Origin: Verticillium longisporum
Taxonomy: Eukaryota; Ascomycota; Sordariomycetes; Glomerellales; Plectosphaerellaceae
Direction of reading: 5' to 3'
Length of the DNA stretch: 64,000 bases
Assembly: GCA_019188255.1 (NCBI GenBank)
Contig: JAETXT010000011.1
Location: 1,984,001 to 2,048,000 of the forward strand
The position numbers and the translations under genes are program-made. Below the pieces are notes generated by a model. It saw only the letters and a list, made by a program, of their open reading frames with translations. It ran no database searches and was not told the origin of the DNA. This document shows positions 35,301-46,100 of the stretch, piece by piece. Position 1 is the first letter of the stretch. Each line of letters starts with the position of its first letter.

Positions 35301-35892
35301 ACGCTAGAAACGTCCTTATCTAGATATGAGGATTAGTCAACCAGGATGGAGGACTGGAGTGATAATCATTCGGGAAGGACGTGGTTCACAGACGTATATC
35401 AATCTTGAAAACTAAGCTTTTTGTTATTGGGATGCGTTTCGCTTTACTTTGAGCATTGCGACCGGAACTTGGCACCGAAAAAAAGGAGCCTAGGAACCAG
35501 ACGCATGAAAATACTCCATCGTCCAGCTTGGCGGCAGTATGACCTGCCCGTATTACCGGGGAAAAGGCGGCAGAGACTCATATGGGTCTTTTGGTGAGGA
35601 CCCCATCGAGAATATGGAATGTCTTGTCGGCATTGACGCAACAACGATCACAATGCATAAAAACTTCAAATAACACAGGGTAATAGCACTGGATCTTACA
35701 CTGCCATACAACGTCTCGCTCGACGAAGGTGCGCATAGGCTAAAGGGAATAGAAGAAATAGACCATGAGGTCAACAATTAAGTACAATTCTTAAGCAACT
35801 AGCTACACAACAAAAATAAATCTTATCCATCGTTAAGTCATACAAACATGATACAGGAAGTTGTCCGATCCAATCAAGGTGCACGGCCGGTT
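29321..35892. other. Long stretch without recognisable genes (6.6 kb)
   Basis: This contains the upstream region of the giant gene and the 3' flank of the RGS-LOV gene. Open frames reach at most about 175 codons (29837-30364, minus strand), overlap in several frames and show no family signature, no signal peptide and no consistent splice partners. Composition falls to clearly AT-rich beyond about 33.8 kb. I found no tRNA, 5S rRNA or intact transposase. Confidence 0.5.
29405..29411 (-). promoter_or_regulatory. TATA-like element of the giant gene
   Basis: TATATAG on the minus strand lies about 85 bp upstream of the start codon, a normal fungal TATA distance if the 5' UTR is short. Confidence 0.4.
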
Positions 35893-37854
35893 TCAGGAAG
35901 GCGTCAACATGACGACGATCCAGTCGACCACGCCTGCCCCATCTTTCAGGGGGGTCCAGTAACTCATCACGCCATCTGCCTTTGACGTCTCAGCCCCCAC
36001 GAAGCTCGCGAACCCAGATCGGCTTCCCGGCCGGCTGTGCTTCTTCTCCCTGGGCGCCTCCCTGGTCTCATCCTTGGGGCGGCCAGTGAACCCACCGACG
36101 AGGCTCTGCTTGCGCCGATGATTGGGGCGATGCTTCGCAATGTCAAGGACAGCTTGCCTGCCGTCCCTCAGCACGCGCTCGCGAACAGTATTACGGAAAC
36201 TCTTCGTGACGGATGGCGACTGTGCGTGCTCAGCTAGCACGGTAAAAAAATCCTGCCGGGTGACGGCTTGTACAGTTTGGTCGATACCTAAAAATGCCAG
36301 GGCATCCTGTGATGCAAACGCAATGTCAAGTCGCCATGACTTCTCCTTATCAGAACCGGGCGACGGGGCTCGGGAAGACCGTGCACGCTGCAAAACGATG
36401 TAGTGCGAATAGAGATCCTCCGAAGTCGGCAACATATTCAGATTCAACGTGCTTGCTGACGAAAGCGTGGGTGAGTCCGGGGCTTGCTTGTATGCCTGAG
36501 ATGTGGGGGCCTTCTTGAATTGTTTGAAGAAGCCCTTTGTCGCATTGCTTCCGCTGCGTTGACGCACGCTCGATCGCCTGTCTGCTTTGCAGTCCCGGGT
36601 ACTGAGACGACGTCCGAGGCAAGGATCCTGCGTGAACCTGCTATCCTCAGCTTGATCCAGCTCTGCAGGGTCGTGGCTTAAAACGCGAACAATGTCGTCT
36701 TGGCCGCCAATTGTCTCAGACACGTTGATATGCCCGCCGAGGTAATGCCGCACCGTCCCGTCCAGGGCAGTCAGGGGAAGCAGATACAGAAGGTTCCAAA
36801 GAGGCCAGCTGTCTCGTCTGTAGTTGAGGATGAGCTCGCAAAATGCTTCTCCCCGAGAAACAGCCTCCCGCATCCGTCTCAGGGCAGTCTTGTCAGTATG
36901 CGAACCATGGAGGAAGTCATAGCGCCGACCGACTGCCTCTTGTCTTCCGTAGCCCGTGACCGTGAGGAAGCCGTCGGAGGCTGAGATTACAGAGCTGTCC
37001 GCAGCCTGTGCACTCATGAGACAGAACGCGTCGCCGAGGCCGGGGTATCCATTTGTGCGTGGCCCTTCCTCACAGGTGAAAGCCGAGCCTGCACAGAGGG
37101 CCAGCTGGTGCCTGACAAAAGATGGATACAGGTCTTTCCAGACCCTGCGCTCCACACAGAACTTGGACTCGGCGAAGATGCTCTCGAGCCCAGGCAAAAC
37201 AGCCGTGTTGAGATGCTTCATGTCACTGTTGAGAGACTTGGCAACAGGAAATGGCAAGTTGGTTGGTGAGGGCACAGTCGCCACCTCTGCGATGAACTGT
37301 TCAAGGGAGCTTGAGTAAGATTGCAGACGCATGAGAAACTCCACATCCGTCTCACATCCACGACTTTGGGCGAATCGCAAAAGTCGCCGGCAAATCCGGG
37401 GATTGGCGAGAGCTGATTGAAAAGTGTCATTGCTCCAAAAGTCGGGAATAGGGAGAGGTTGCTCGGATGTTCCGGTGGTGAGGAGCGCGGGGGTGCCAGC
37501 GGCGGGCTTGCTTGGTTCGTTTTTGATCGCCACGCCGTCGATGCTACCCCAGACTACACGACCGAACGTGGGTGACCTGGGTGAGCCATCAGAGTTGTAG
37601 TCTGTGTAGCGCCGGAGAGCGTCCTCGTTGGTGTGTAGTGAAAGGCCCGAGTTGCTTCTCAGCCGCATGGCGAGCTTATTCGGGCGCCCACTTCGCGGGG
37701 TCGGCGGGGGGGAGACGACCATAGGTCGCGGGCGGGCGTGGCTGGCTTTCCTCGTGTCAATGAGAAGCCCGGGTGGTGCCCGAGAACCGCCAGGGCCAGG
37801 TCGGGGGGAGGATCTCTCTCGTGGAGGTGTAGGAGGGTCGTAATGAGAGCCCAT
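35893..37854 (-). CDS. RGS-LOV (RGS-PAS) signalling protein lacking the photoactive cysteine
   Basis: A single exon of 653 residues from MGSHYDPPTPP; an in-frame ATG 29 codons upstream (37941) would add a segment unlike the Pro-rich start. After a disordered Pro/Ser/Arg region, residues about 138-250 form an RGS-type helical domain (FWSNDTFQSALANPRICRRLLRFA ... VWKDLYPSFVRHQL pattern). Residues about 276-382 form a LOV/PAS fold with NYRRD (344), WNLLYLLPL and the closing GGHINVSE. The flavin-adduct loop, canonically GRNCRFLQG, reads GRRYDFLHG (309-317): Cys is Tyr312, and the Gln of the final strand is His375. A basic linker and a conserved-looking C-terminal domain (WRLDIAFASQDALAFLGID) follow. 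The architecture matches fungal RGS-LOV proteins such as Botrytis BcLOV4, which binds membranes in blue light. Here light sensing is doubtful. Confidence 0.8.
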   Translation of the reverse strand: MGSHYDPPTPPRERSSPRPGPGGSRAPPGLLIDTRKASHARPRPMVVSPPPTPRSGRPNKLAMRLRSNSGLSLHTNEDALRRYTDYNSDGSPRSPTFGRVVWGSIDGVAIKNEPSKPAAGTPALLTTGTSEQPLPIPDFWSNDTFQSALANPRICRRLLRFAQSRGCETDVEFLMRLQSYSSSLEQFIAEVATVPSPTNLPFPVAKSLNSDMKHLNTAVLPGLESIFAESKFCVERRVWKDLYPSFVRHQLALCAGSAFTCEEGPRTNGYPGLGDAFCLMSAQAADSSVISASDGFLTVTGYGRQEAVGRRYDFLHGSHTDKTALRRMREAVSRGEAFCELILNYRRDSWPLWNLLYLLPLTALDGTVRHYLGGHINVSETIGGQDDIVRVLSHDPAELDQAEDSRFTQDPCLGRRLSTRDCKADRRSSVRQRSGSNATKGFFKQFKKAPTSQAYKQAPDSPTLSSASTLNLNMLPTSEDLYSHYIVLQRARSSRAPSPGSDKEKSWRLDIAFASQDALAFLGIDQTVQAVTRQDFFTVLAEHAQSPSVTKSFRNTVRERVLRDGRQAVLDIAKHRPNHRRKQSLVGGFTGRPKDETREAPREKKHSRPGSRSGFASFVGAETSKADGVMSYWTPLKDGAGVVDWIVVMLTPS

Positions 37855-39878
37855 GTTTGGGTCTCGGCGAAAAGCCGCGAAGTGGATGAAAAGAGCGTGG
37901 TGACGAAACAAAGAAAGGCGAAGGAGCGGTATGATCAGCAAAGTCGTGCTGACATTGAGGTTTGCTGAGATCCTATGGGGTTCGAGTGTATCCGGACGTT
38001 ATCGAGAAGCGTCCATAATGTTTCCGTGTCGCCGGATCGATCGAGACAAATGAGAAAGCAGGTCGGTGGGAAGGGTGCACGGCATTGAGAGTGAGCACTT
38101 CGATGAGGATGAGGGGGCGGACTCCTCCATGTTATGTAACATAGCTGGCCAACCTGAAGAGGAGGGGTCACGACTCGTGCCATGCTCGATTGGAGAGTGT
38201 AGCCCGTGTTGAGCATGGGCGAGGACTGACCTGTCGAGAACATGTCAACGGGCCGCGACGAACGTGGAGCTACTAGCACGGCGCTATCGGGTCGTCAGGT
38301 GGTGGAGTGGATTGCTCTGAGGGTCGGTGCGACGGTTGGCTCCGTCGTTAGTCCAGGGGTAACCCCAACACGGAGGCTGTCATTACAGGCTGGGTGTTTG
38401 GGAGGAGCGGAGCGGTGTACGACCAGGCGGCCTAGGTTGTCACAGGACGCTCAGCCGACTGAAGGAGAAAAAGGACTCGAGCCACTCTGCGTAGGTAGGC
38501 TCGGCCATTGTCGTGCTGCAGTGGCCACTGGCGCGACGCCGGGCTTTCAGCGATGCCCTCACTTGTCGTGTTGGTGGTGTAAGCTGCACAGATGCTGTAG
38601 TTTCCGTTGCTCCGTTGACCGCTGAATCGAACGCAAGCTACGGACTGTTGGTCGATCGCCCAGGTGGCGGTTGTCCTTCTGGATCCATGATTCGCAATTG
38701 CTTATGGACGTCGGTCTCGCGCGTTGGTCGTCGAACGACTCCATGTCTCAGCCCCTGCCATCCACAAGACCCAGGCAAGACTCCGCTAGGCCATGCCAGA
38801 ATCGCAAGATTTCATTGTCTGGGGTGGTGAGTGATGAGCGGTGGGAATGGCACAGAGAGAACCGAGCACCGATCGATGGACAAATGGGCAAAGACCAATT
38901 GGGACGCACCACGCCGGGGTTGCCTTGGTAGACCTTGGGGCTGATCGACAGCAGAGGACTCTGGCGATCTCCCGCCACGGTATGCTAGTTGAGATAGCGC
39001 TGCGCACAGGTCGTTCGGGTACAGGCTTGGCGCAAAGCCGACGCTGAACACAAGAGAGAGAGATAAGACTAAATCAAGAGTAGTGGCTGGCTCGCAACGC
39101 AACGCTGGCGTCTGACTTCCTCAACATACATGTGGTCTGGAGGAGGCAAACTGGCGCGCATTGCAATGCAGCGATTTGCCTGCCAACACGAGGAGACCAT
39201 CATGTCATGCACGCCGCTTGAAAGTCAAGTTGCCGAGAGATTGCATTCGATGGAACACGGCCGGGGGTTCGGGTGGTTCGGATACTGATGCATTGGATGA
39301 ACTGGTCGTGTCTGAGACGGTGATGTTGCAATGAATTCATGCCACAGGAAGAAGGGGAGGACCGCACTGATCCCCTCCTTCCACGAAGCACGGGACTTCT
39401 CGTGCCTGTGGGGATGCCAGAAGCCTCTGAAGACCTGGGCGGCGAAACCTCGGCTGACTTACCTCATCATCGGTCAAAGCCGGATCCCACTCCGTCAACG
39501 CTTGTGTGTGTCTTAGGTAAGCTTTCTTCTGCCTGTTCCAGATTCTTGACGCACACGCGCACACGCGTGCAAACCAAACGAAGTTGCACGTCTCTGCTCA
39601 GCCTTGCAATACAGCCACAACGATGATGTGAAGCTCTCATCTCGACACGCACCATTGAAGCCAAACATTGGATGCCCGTCTCCCCCATCGAACAAAGGCG
39701 CGGCTTCATATCATGCATGGGTCAGCGGTGACCGGCCCTCATGATCATCTTCGGCAAACACCAGCGCTTCGCATGCTCGTGTCCCTCCTCACCAGGCCGC
39801 GACACGCACATCACCTGACAAACGATATCTATCGCCTCACTCATTTATCCCTACAACCAAAAACAACTGAAGCTTAAA
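37855..39878. promoter_or_regulatory. Divergent 2 kb upstream region of the RGS-LOV and ankyrin genes
   Basis: The two start codons point away from each other across 2.0 kb. Frames in between are short and overlapping, with no recognised product. I cannot point to a specific factor site with confidence. Confidence 0.45.
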
Positions 39879-42671
39879 ATGGACCACCAAAATTCACCAT
39901 CGGTCGATTTGCTCGTCGAGAACCTGTGTGGCGTCCAGGATCTTGTCAAGTCCACACATCAAATTTTGTTCTCTAGACAGGACCATCTTAATCTGCCTAT
40001 CAAGACTTTCCTCCGCGCCGCGTCGGGAAAGCTCCACACAGCACTAATGCTGATCGAAGACCTGAAGAACCTGAGCCAGAACCATTTGGCGTCGCCTGGC
40101 AACTCTGGGTGGACGGCCGATCTCGCCCATTTAGAGGCCTGCAAACAAGCCCTATCTGGCTGGCAGGTGTCCACCCAACAGCCCGCCCAGGACCTCTTGA
40201 AAACGCTCCAAGCACTCTGCATCCACCTCGACATTGCCCAGCAGGCGCAAACCTTCGTTGCTTTTGTCAAGTGTCTCTCGGTCCAGTTCCAGGAGCACCC
40301 AGACAGCGCGAGTATACCTGTTCAGGGCCCGCAGACAGAGCAGGAGTCGGCAGACTCTTTGGAGGAAGTCAAGGCGTCTCTAGACCTGATAATGAGCTCC
40401 AGATTCGACCAAAAGGTTGGTTGTCTGTACGACTATAGGCAGTTGGTCCTGAGAAGGAATACTGACTTTCCTTCCTACTCCAAAGGCTGTATAACCTGGT
40501 TAGGCTACGCAGAACAGTACTGGCCGCAGCTCGGGGATCGAATATTGCGCTTGTTCCATGCGGACAAGGCATGCAACTTCCAGCACTGGATATTGGAGTA
40601 CTGCCAGCAGAGCTACCCTGAGACCTATGGCCTTGGGACTAGTACAACGCCAGAAAGGTCCCTGCTGGTCCTCATCTCGACCATCATCGAATCTTCTGTC
40701 TCTCCGCTGCACGTCGCTGCTGCCCTTGGTCTCGCACAGGTATGCAAGCATTTGATCCGACAAGAGTTCGACGAGAACCGGCCAAGCCCACTCGGGACGC
40801 CATACTACTGTGCTCTTGTAGGGCCGATGGCATTGCTAGCCCAAAAAGACAGTCCTGTGAACATGGTTCAGTGGCCATGTCCCAGCATCGCTCAGATGGA
40901 CACTCTCTATGCGTTCGAGAATAGCATATGCTGGACCGACGTCGAGTCCGACAGTGACCTGGCCCCGCTTTCGTTACCAAACTTGATCTTTCTTGTCTGC
41001 CTGCGTCTGGGATCGACTGCACTGTATCAGCACTTCTTCTCTCTTGAGCATCTCGAAAGCTTACCGGAAGTCATAATGGACGCAACTTACAGCCAAGTCC
41101 CGTGGGGTGCTCCAGACTCGGAACGCGCGAAATCATTCCTCAGCACAACTCTGCCTTATCTTTTCGACACAGTTCTCCCCGAATTCGAGGAGGTCCATGC
41201 ATCTGAGGTTCTCAATGGTCTCTGGGATGTCATGAATAAGATGTGTCTTGACATGACTGTCGGCAAAGCGAGGACGCAGGTTGCCCTTGTCGAGGATCAC
41301 GAATTCTTAGACGTTGCCAGACGAGCGTTGCGCCACTACGAAGAGCCGGTCGTTCTAAGGCTAATCCAGGACCCTCGCTGGAAGCCTGATTCAATCCGAA
41401 CTTCTGACGGTTCACCGATTCTACATTCGCTCGTCGTGGACGACTCGATAGACATGATTGAAGTAGTCGTCGACTCGGGCGCCGACATACACATCAGAGA
41501 CGACGAGGGTCAGACGCCCGTCATGCGTTGTGAATCTGTCTCCACCCTTGCCTTCCTGGTCAGCCACGGTGCTCGTCTGGACGACGTCGACGACCAAGGT
41601 CAGAACATATGGCATATATGCGCCGCCAATTCTGACCGCGGCATGTTGGAGTGGTTGGTGGCTCACGACCCACACATGAAGACCAACTTGGGTGTCTGCA
41701 TGCGCGGCGGCCGCACGCCAACTGCTCAGGCCATGATTCACGTTCTGTTTGAGCTCACCAAAGTCGATCCTGATGGCCCTACCGACATTTGGGGCGAGGC
41801 GCTCCACCGCCGTGCCGACTTTTGCCTCGACAAGCTCCTCTCCTTTTGCAAGACAGAACCCTCCTATCTGCAAGCTTCTGATTATTCTCTGATCCACGTC
41901 GCTGCTGAGTGGGGGCGTATGGGGCCGATGGAAGCATGCCTACAGTCAGGCAATGTCAAGATGGACGCTCTCGACGCAAATGGAAACTCGGCCCTCCATT
42001 TGATCAACTTTGCTGCCGATTCCGAAGCCATCTGTTTCCTGCAACACCAGTGCGCCAATGCTCCTGTTCAAAACAGCAAGGGCTACACGCCAGCCGAAAC
42101 GATATTCTTCAATTTCGACAGAGCCTTCTCAGCGCTCTCGCTTGAGTCGTGTCTCTCTTCTCATCCCGCATCGAGCACCCACCTGCAATTCGAGGCGTAC
42201 CTGCTTTTGTTGACTCCAGAAGTCTTGTCATCGGAAGATGCGGCTGGCCGCCAGCTATGGGAGAGATTCATCGTGGACATTGTCCACGGTTGGTCGACTC
42301 GCGTCGCAGGGGGGCGGCGCGCTAATACGCGCGCCTTCCCCTCATTGCTTTGTGCTGCAACGTGCCTCGTTGCCAAGGGGGCGCTGACTTCGTGGAGGAA
42401 ACGCGCAGGTGCTGACGCGGACCCTCTATTTGGGCTCAAGGACAGCGAACATTGGAAATCTGACCGATACTGGAGGACCTGTGTGCAGAAGATCGAGGCC
42501 GAGGTCAACGATGATTCAGGGGGGTTGCCGGGCAGCGGGCTGAAACGATCACGGTCAGCATCAGACGCGGGTACTCGAAGAAGAGCCAACATGAATGGGG
42601 GTGGCAGACAACGCACGCCGCAGTCTGGACGGCCCCGGCACGGATCACGACAGGAAGACCTAGAGGATTGA
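39879..42671 (+). CDS. Ankyrin-repeat protein, unknown function
   Basis: A single exon of 930 residues. No signal peptide is seen. The N-terminal 500 residues are helical-looking and unrecognised (SVDLLVENLCGVQDLVKSTHQ start), with one early ankyrin-like piece (SPLHVAAALGLAQVCKHLI, about residue 276). Ankyrin repeats are clear at about 515-620 (SPILHSLVVDDSIDMIEVVVDSGADIHIRDDEGQTPV pattern, then VSHGARLDDVDDQGQNIWHICA) and about 670-750 (SLIHVAAEWGRMG, NGNSALHLINFAADSEAI). The tail is basic and disordered with RSRS/GSRQ-type residues. Such proteins serve as interaction scaffolds; no NACHT, Pfs or HET domain is visible, so I do not assign it to an incompatibility system. Codon use is less GC-biased than the first 18 kb. 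Confidence 0.85.
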   Translation: MDHQNSPSVDLLVENLCGVQDLVKSTHQILFSRQDHLNLPIKTFLRAASGKLHTALMLIEDLKNLSQNHLASPGNSGWTADLAHLEACKQALSGWQVSTQQPAQDLLKTLQALCIHLDIAQQAQTFVAFVKCLSVQFQEHPDSASIPVQGPQTEQESADSLEEVKASLDLIMSSRFDQKVGCLYDYRQLVLRRNTDFPSYSKGCITWLGYAEQYWPQLGDRILRLFHADKACNFQHWILEYCQQSYPETYGLGTSTTPERSLLVLISTIIESSVSPLHVAAALGLAQVCKHLIRQEFDENRPSPLGTPYYCALVGPMALLAQKDSPVNMVQWPCPSIAQMDTLYAFENSICWTDVESDSDLAPLSLPNLIFLVCLRLGSTALYQHFFSLEHLESLPEVIMDATYSQVPWGAPDSERAKSFLSTTLPYLFDTVLPEFEEVHASEVLNGLWDVMNKMCLDMTVGKARTQVALVEDHEFLDVARRALRHYEEPVVLRLIQDPRWKPDSIRTSDGSPILHSLVVDDSIDMIEVVVDSGADIHIRDDEGQTPVMRCESVSTLAFLVSHGARLDDVDDQGQNIWHICAANSDRGMLEWLVAHDPHMKTNLGVCMRGGRTPTAQAMIHVLFELTKVDPDGPTDIWGEALHRRADFCLDKLLSFCKTEPSYLQASDYSLIHVAAEWGRMGPMEACLQSGNVKMDALDANGNSALHLINFAADSEAICFLQHQCANAPVQNSKGYTPAETIFFNFDRAFSALSLESCLSSHPASSTHLQFEAYLLLLTPEVLSSEDAAGRQLWERFIVDIVHGWSTRVAGGRRANTRAFPSLLCAATCLVAKGALTSWRKRAGADADPLFGLKDSEHWKSDRYWRTCVQKIEAEVNDDSGGLPGSGLKRSRSASDAGTRRRANMNGGGRQRTPQSGRPRHGSRQEDLED

Positions 42672-43020
42672 GGCGGACAAGGGCTTATGACAAGAATTCT
42701 CTCAATCGACCGCTTAGAAGAGGACACATGAGACGAGGCTGGGTTCTGCAGAATGGACGGAAAGACAACATCGAACATGACGATCCCACAACTCAAGAGC
42801 AATCTCATCACGGAATCAATGACCGACAAATGCTCACATTATTCAAGTGTCGCTCGCACAGATACCAATGTTATTCAAACGCGGCTACACGCTAGCTCCA
42901 TATTCATGCCACTTCCAGAGTGAAGTACAAACCCCGATTCTTCACACGCTCCGGCCGCTGGCCGCGCTGCCAGTGTCTGCCTGACGTGACAAAATGTTCG
43001 CAGCACTGTATGCGAAGGCA
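42672..43020. other. Intergenic, convergent 3' ends
   Basis: A 349-bp gap between the ankyrin gene and the esterase gene, with UTR-like sequence only. Confidence 0.6.
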
Positions 43021-44418
43021 TCACGTCAGAGTGGGCACGCTCCACGAAGCCCACGTGTTCAAGTTGAAGCTGCCATGGTTCTTCTCCGTCCGGAAGATGC
43101 TCGTCGTGCCACCGCCAGACTGCAGCAGGAACTTGTTAATGAACGCTGTCAGTTCGCTTCCCTGCTTGGCCGCTGGGAACGAGCAGTGCGAATTTCCGCC
43201 GACCTGGCTGTAGCCAAAGTTGTCCAAGGCACCGAGAGCCTCCCACTGCTTCCTCGCGGCGCCCATGCAGCCGTACGTCGCAGTCCAGCCGAGCCACTCC
43301 ATGTCCGAGTTCTCCATGACGTACAGCGCGCGAGGCGCGACGAGACCGGCGAGCATGTGATGATCAAAAGGCAGCGCTCGCACGTTGCTCGTGTACGTGT
43401 TGAAGGCCGTGCCGAGCCACACGTTCTCCCCGACAATCTGCGACGCCGTCTGCACGTTCTGGCCGTTCTGCTTCTGCCAGTCGGCGATGCGCCAGCAGGC
43501 CGAGCCGCCGGCGCCCGACTCCTGCGGCAGCGTCAGCGCGATGCGCGGCTCGAGCGCGCCCGCCACCATGGCGCCCTTGCCGTTGCGCGAGCAGCCCGTC
43601 ACGCCGACGCGCGCGGCGTTGATGCCTACGGCCGGCGTCGCCTCGAGCGCGTCGATGATGCGCGCCACGCCCCAGGCCCACGCCGTCAGGGCGCCCGCGC
43701 TGTGCGAGCTGCCGTACAGGTCGTAGAACTTGCCGCGGCCGCGCGAGGAGCCGCCCTGCTGCTGGGCGACCTCGTCGTTGTTGTAGGTGATGGTGGCGAC
43801 GCCCGCGGGAATCGGGATGCTGGCAGCACCATACGCTATGATGGCCGGCACGTTAGTGCCGCTGGGCTTGTTGATGGTCACGGCGAAGGAGATGGAGCGG
43901 CCCTGGTCCGAGACGTTGATCGTCAGACGGTTGCCCGAGTATGATCCCGTGACGGACTGTGGCTTCCCAGGAAGGGTTCCCAGCTCATAGGCCTGGATCT
44001 GGGCGCTGATCTCGCGCTGGCGGCATGCCCAATCGGCCTTGGTCGTGACAGCGGCACCGTTCTGGAAGACGAACGGGTTGGGCAGGTTTGCGTTTGCGGG
44101 ACCGAGGCCGCTGGGCAGAGCAGGGCATGTGCCGGGTGTCACAGGCGGCGGCGGCGCAGTTGGAGGAGTGGTTGTCGGAGGGCTGACAGTCGTCACAGGG
44201 GGTGGAGGAGGGACGGCAGTGGTGGGTGGTGGAGGAGGGGGGCCGCCGGGAGCCGTGCCGGGCAGACACTGCGAATACCAAGGGTTGATGACGCTGCAGT
44301 AATGTCCCGAGACGCAGGTCGTTGCACCTGTATGTCCCTGGCCGCCGCACTGGGCCCAGGGGCCAGCCTGAGCCGCTGCCGATGCAGCGAAAAGGAGGGC
44401 CGTTGCGAGAGTCTTCAT
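43021..44418 (-). CDS. 4-O-methyl-glucuronoyl methylesterase, CBM1-CE15 (Cip2-like)
   Basis: This secreted enzyme cleaves the ester bond between lignin alcohols and glucuronic acid side chains of xylan. A single exon of 465 residues begins with a signal peptide ([18 protein letters not shown]). It then has a cellulose-binding CBM1 (about 18-53, [23 protein letters not shown]), a Pro/Thr linker of about 45 residues and the CE15 alpha/beta-hydrolase domain. The catalytic triad is visible: Ser277 in GCSRNGKGA, Glu300 in LPQESGAGG and His411 in GGNSHCSFP. The order and size match Trichoderma Cip2, where the CBM is also N-terminal. A TATA element lies about 95 bp upstream. All key residues are present, so the gene should be active; it implies plant-biomass use by the organism. 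Confidence 0.95.
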   Translation of the reverse strand: MKTLATALLFAASAAAQAGPWAQCGGQGHTGATTCVSGHYCSVINPWYSQCLPGTAPGGPPPPPPTTAVPPPPPVTTVSPPTTTPPTAPPPPVTPGTCPALPSGLGPANANLPNPFVFQNGAAVTTKADWACRQREISAQIQAYELGTLPGKPQSVTGSYSGNRLTINVSDQGRSISFAVTINKPSGTNVPAIIAYGAASIPIPAGVATITYNNDEVAQQQGGSSRGRGKFYDLYGSSHSAGALTAWAWGVARIIDALEATPAVGINAARVGVTGCSRNGKGAMVAGALEPRIALTLPQESGAGGSACWRIADWQKQNGQNVQTASQIVGENVWLGTAFNTYTSNVRALPFDHHMLAGLVAPRALYVMENSDMEWLGWTATYGCMGAARKQWEALGALDNFGYSQVGGNSHCSFPAAKQGSELTAFINKFLLQSGGGTTSIFRTEKNHGSFNLNTWASWSVPTLT

Positions 44419-44509
44419 GACGGGTGTTCGGGAGCGGAAATAATTGAGAATTCGTTTGCTGGCGAGGCTCTGTCTTCACTTGTCTATCAATGGAACGTGA
44501 TCCATCGTC

Positions 44510-44515
44510 TTTATA
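44510..44515 (-). promoter_or_regulatory. TATA box of the CE15 esterase gene
   Basis: TATAAA on the minus strand lies about 95 bp before the start codon. Confidence 0.45.
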
Positions 44516-45502
44516 CTCCACCTGTTATTATTGAGGGGCTCTTCTGGTACCAAGACTTGCGAATCCAACGCGCTCTTGGGGCCTTCTCTTCAGATCGTTG
44601 CCGTCGCTGGACCATGGTTCTCTTCATTTGGATGTTATCTGATCAGAGACATTGTGGAAGGGAGCCTCTTGACCTTTAGGCTAAAATGGGTTGTCTCCAC
44701 GTGCCTCTACAGATACTCCATCAGACGATGTTTGCCATGGGAGCTGACCTTAAGGGCCCAGTTCGGCGACGATCTCTAGCGGCGAACAGCATAAACCTCC
44801 GGCTTTTACAGTGACAGGTTTCACGCGACCCGTCAGGACACAGCAAATTTCCCGGTAATGTACCAGCTTTCATCTTGAGGTCTGTGGCGACTTTAGGCAG
44901 TACACTAAATACTTCGAATATCAACATGGATCATCTACCGCTCGGACTGTCCTTTGCAGATCGTTCTGTCCCGAAAAATCATCCTGTCCTATAAATCTGA
45001 TCCTTTGAGACCAGGATTGTCCGCCCGACCCCAGATTTCCCCGCTTGTCAACCAGCATCGGACGAAAGAACCCCCCGCGGCTGAGTTCCGGAGGCTCCGT
45101 AGCCAAGCCTTCAGATATGAGATGGCGCCGGTCCTAGCAAGTCGCTGTGTCTCTTGGCATCATGCAGACTGCCGTATTGACCGGGGCCGGACGAGCGGGT
45201 GCGACGTTGGCGCAAAGGGCTGAGCCCGAAGGAGATTTACGGAGCTCGCAATCCGTGACGCCGGTGAGTGACTTTCCGGAACGGGTCGTGAAAGTCATTG
45301 TCGCAGTGAAAGTGGCTTGGGCCGTTTCGGGGAGACGATTTATCGACTGCACTCTACTTTATCTGGGTTGCAGCAACCTTGGAGTTTGGTCCGATCACTG
45401 CATCATCATGGGTTCTTGTGATTGTGATGCCATTTGTTTTGAGAGCCGGGAGACACGATCAGTGCATTGATTGTGTCATAGGGCGTGTAATTTCTGTGCA
45501 TT
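44516..45502. other. Intergenic upstream of the esterase
   Basis: About 1 kb without a supportable gene; the frames are short and unmatched. Confidence 0.5.
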
Positions 45503-46100
45503 CTATTCTTTGTCATTGCGAGGCTCGGATTGCTCTCGTAGTCCGAAGGGCTGCGTGATGAATGTGTTCCTGATCTGAACGACTTGAGTAGAAGACGCCA
45601 TCATGTCGTATACTCGGAGCTTCTCGATCAGCGCCTCGCCCTTAATCCGTGCCTCGAGTTGCGTTTATCTTTCTTGTAGCTATGTACTGCTCTCTGTTAA
45701 TGGGGCCATTTAATGCCGAAAAAGATACAGCTGTCCCCGCGGTTGTGCTCACCTCACTGTTTACATCTTTCCCTCGAACCGCTGACTCGAGGTTCCCACC
45801 TGGGGAGAAGACACACTGTATCAACTCTAACGAGTATGTGTTAGTGCCAGCGGCGGCCATGAAAACCGCATCTAGCTCATCCTGGTACTCGGTCAGACGG
45901 TCCAAATATGGTTTGAACCTTCGGGGACAAAGATTTGCAGGGTAAAACATATTCCCCCGCAAGTAGAAACCTTTTTCTGAAGAAGCAGTCGGCCATCCTC
46001 GGCTTTGGGCTCGAGATACTAGGCCCTGCAGCGATGACCAGGCCGCGAGGTCCGGTAATCTCGTCAGTTCATCTGTTCTCGCCATTGTAGCGTCGGTCAC
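45503..46100 (-). CDS. Possible small two-exon gene, unknown
   Basis: The minus strand has a 116-codon open stretch (46100-45753) of ordinary protein-like composition, for example FYLRGNMFYPANLCPRR and LTEYQDELDAVFMAAAG. It ends at a good donor (GAG|GTGAGC). A second open stretch (45652-45503, GEALIEKLRVYDMMASS) joins in phase after an AG at 45653-45654, giving 165 residues and a clean stop. The acceptor lacks a strong pyrimidine tract, and I do not recognise the product. It may be a real small gene, a relic of a longer one, or chance. The start could also be the ATG at 46085. Confidence 0.3.
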
